DNA of 5,958 nucleotides from Sphingomonadaceae bacterium. GTDB taxonomy: Bacteria > Pseudomonadota > Alphaproteobacteria > Sphingomonadales > Sphingomonadaceae. The notes under the pieces were generated by a model. That model worked only from the letters and a program-made list of their open reading frames with translations. It did no database searches and was not told the origin of the DNA. Where the stretch lies: NCBI GenBank assembly GCA_016742125.1, contig JACVCM010000129.1:1-5958 (forward strand). Direction: 5' to 3'. Positions 4,959 to 5,958 of the stretch are shown piece after piece. Numbering within the stretch: the first letter of the stretch is position 1; each line of letters starts with the position of its first letter. The position numbers were made by a program, and so were the translations under genes.

Positions 4959-5915
4959 ATGCTTGCAAATCGTAACCTACTAATCGTTGCAATCGCGGCT
5001 TTTATTGGAATTATCGCCGTTATCATTGCCAACGGCTATTTGACAGGCGCTGAAAAGCAGCAGGAAAGTGCCGCCGAACAGGGGCGCCTGGTTCAGATAG
5101 CCGTTGCCCGCGTTCCGCTGGAATATGGCGCGGCGTTGACATCCGAAAATGTCCGGATGGTAAGCTGGCCGTCGACATCCATGCCCGCTGGCGCGTTCCA
5201 GTCGCCAAAAGGGCTGTACGGGGGTGAACCCCGCATCGTGCTCCGCCCGATAGAGGCGGGCGAACCGATTTTACCGGGCAAGATTACGGGCTTTGGCGGA
5301 CGTGCCAGCCTGTCCGAACTGCTCGAAACCGATATGCGTGCGGTTGCCATCCGGATCAATGACGTAGCGGGGGTTGCAGGCTTTGTCCTCCCCGGCGACC
5401 GCGTCGATGTGCTGCTGACGCGCACGCCGAAGCTGGATGGAGAGATTGGCGAGATCGAGCCGGTCACAGACGTCCTGCTCCAGAATGTCGCCGTGCTGGC
5501 CATCGACCAGTCGCCGAACGAGAAGAACACGCAGCCCGTTGTGGGTAAAACCGCGACCGTTTCGGTCGATCAGCAGGGCGCGCAGAAACTGGTGCTCGCG
5601 GGTCAGGTGGGCACGCTCTCGCTGGCGCTGCGCAATCAGCAGAATCAGGATCAGTTTGCATCCTCCACGGTCGGCACACGCGATCTGGGCCCAGCCAACA
5701 CCAGCGTCAGCCTTTATGCGGGGGCAGGGGAGCGCCGTGCGGCGACGCCAGCCTTTGCCGCAAACCCGTTCCCATATCCCGCGATTCCGGCTGCGGCTGC
5801 GCCACGCGGAACCGTTGCGGTCGCGCGGCCACGGCCTGCCAATTCGGTCGGGGTGGAAATTGTCCGCGGCACGAAAAGTTCGACTTACGACGTCACGCGC
5901 CACAGGGGGTATTAA
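4959..5915 (+). CDS. cpaB: Flp pilus assembly protein CpaB (RcpC)
   Basis: 318 residues from the ATG at 4959; GGGGG (4943-4947) lies 11 bases upstream. A membrane helix or uncleaved signal covers about 7-26. A SAF domain follows at about 44-110 (IAVARVPLEYGAALTSENV..., then VLRPIEAGEPILPGKI), the fold typical of CpaB and FlgA. The RcpC/CpaB core lies at about 125-225, with MRAVAIRINDVAGVAGFVLP, GDRVDVLLT, VLLQNVAVLAID and GTLSLALRN in the expected order. A Pro/Ala-rich linker (about 262-292) leads to the short conserved end VGVEIVRGTKSSTYDV. Length is usual. CpaB is a periplasmic part of the Tad machine thought to work with the CpaC secretin in the passage of pilin through the outer membrane. 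The next gene begins four bases after the stop. The assignment is secure. Confidence 0.95.
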   Translation: MLANRNLLIVAIAAFIGIIAVIIANGYLTGAEKQQESAAEQGRLVQIAVARVPLEYGAALTSENVRMVSWPSTSMPAGAFQSPKGLYGGEPRIVLRPIEAGEPILPGKITGFGGRASLSELLETDMRAVAIRINDVAGVAGFVLPGDRVDVLLTRTPKLDGEIGEIEPVTDVLLQNVAVLAIDQSPNEKNTQPVVGKTATVSVDQQGAQKLVLAGQVGTLSLALRNQQNQDQFASSTVGTRDLGPANTSVSLYAGAGERRAATPAFAANPFPYPAIPAAAAPRGTVAVARPRPANSVGVEIVRGTKSSTYDVTRHRGY

Positions 5916-5919
5916 GCGC

Positions 5920-5958
5920 ATGAAACGATCACTCATCCCGACCGCCGCTGTGCTCGCG
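5920..5958 (+). CDS. cpaC: Start of next Tad gene, probably CpaC/RcpA secretin (truncated by window end)
   Basis: An ATG at 5920 follows AGGGGG (5904-5909) at about ten bases and opens MKRSLIPTAAVLA, 13 residues up to the window edge. A basic start followed by a hydrophobic stretch is the beginning of a Sec signal peptide. In Tad clusters the gene directly after cpaB is usually cpaC (rcpA), the outer-membrane secretin, so the symbol rests on gene order and the signal peptide alone. Confidence 0.65.
   Translation, partial: MKRSLIPTAAVLA

Noticed and set aside
4492..4992. Minus-strand open frame covering flp
   Set aside because: It is the antisense of the flp region, whose + strand product is clearly an Flp pilin.
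1..5958. CRISPR arrays, tRNA or rRNA genes, insertion sequences
   Set aside because: I saw no spaced direct repeats, no tRNA-like cloverleaf with CCA end, and no transposase motif or terminal inverted repeats.

Overview
The window looks like chromosomal DNA from an alphaproteobacterium, most likely a sphingomonad (Sphingomonadales). The reasons are the GC-rich codon use of most genes, a Caulobacter/sphingomonad-style Flp (type IVb, Tad) pilus start, and a CtrA-like site upstream of the pilin. This is inferred from protein character and layout; no database search was possible.

Left part (1-1934, + strand): a tightly packed run of four genes that reads as one operon. They are the 3' end of an unrecognised helical protein, a membrane-anchored protein with a probable beta-sandwich outer domain, a DUF421 (YetF/YcaP-like) inner-membrane protein, and a stand-alone GNAT acetyltransferase. 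The last three overlap or nearly touch, so they are probably translationally coupled.

Middle (2027-4079): a polytopic membrane protein on the + strand, with a DUF2569-like C-terminal tail, runs into a convergent minus-strand gene for an O-antigen ligase/polymerase (Wzy_C) family membrane protein. Their 3' ends overlap by 44 bp. GC content falls through the Wzy_C gene and is lowest in the gap that follows.

Gap (4080-4689): about 610 bp without a convincing gene, AT-rich (31% GC by hand count over 4381-4500). It is dense in palindromes and promoter-like elements, including a perfect 18-bp palindrome, a CtrA-like site and a TTGACGG direct repeat. It serves as the shared upstream region of the Wzy_C gene and the divergent pilin gene. 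It also holds a small cysteine-rich open frame on the minus strand.

Right part (4690-5958, + strand): the beginning of a Tad/Flp pilus assembly cluster, with the Flp prepilin, CpaB (RcpC), and the first codons of the next gene, probably the secretin CpaC (RcpA). A GC-rich hairpin between flp and cpaB may make pilin mRNA more abundant than assembly-protein mRNA.

The most interesting idea is that the Wzy_C protein beside the pilin is a pilin O-oligosaccharyltransferase rather than a lipopolysaccharide ligase. The pilin has an unusual Ser/Thr-rich tail bracketed by two cysteines, which would make a plausible target.
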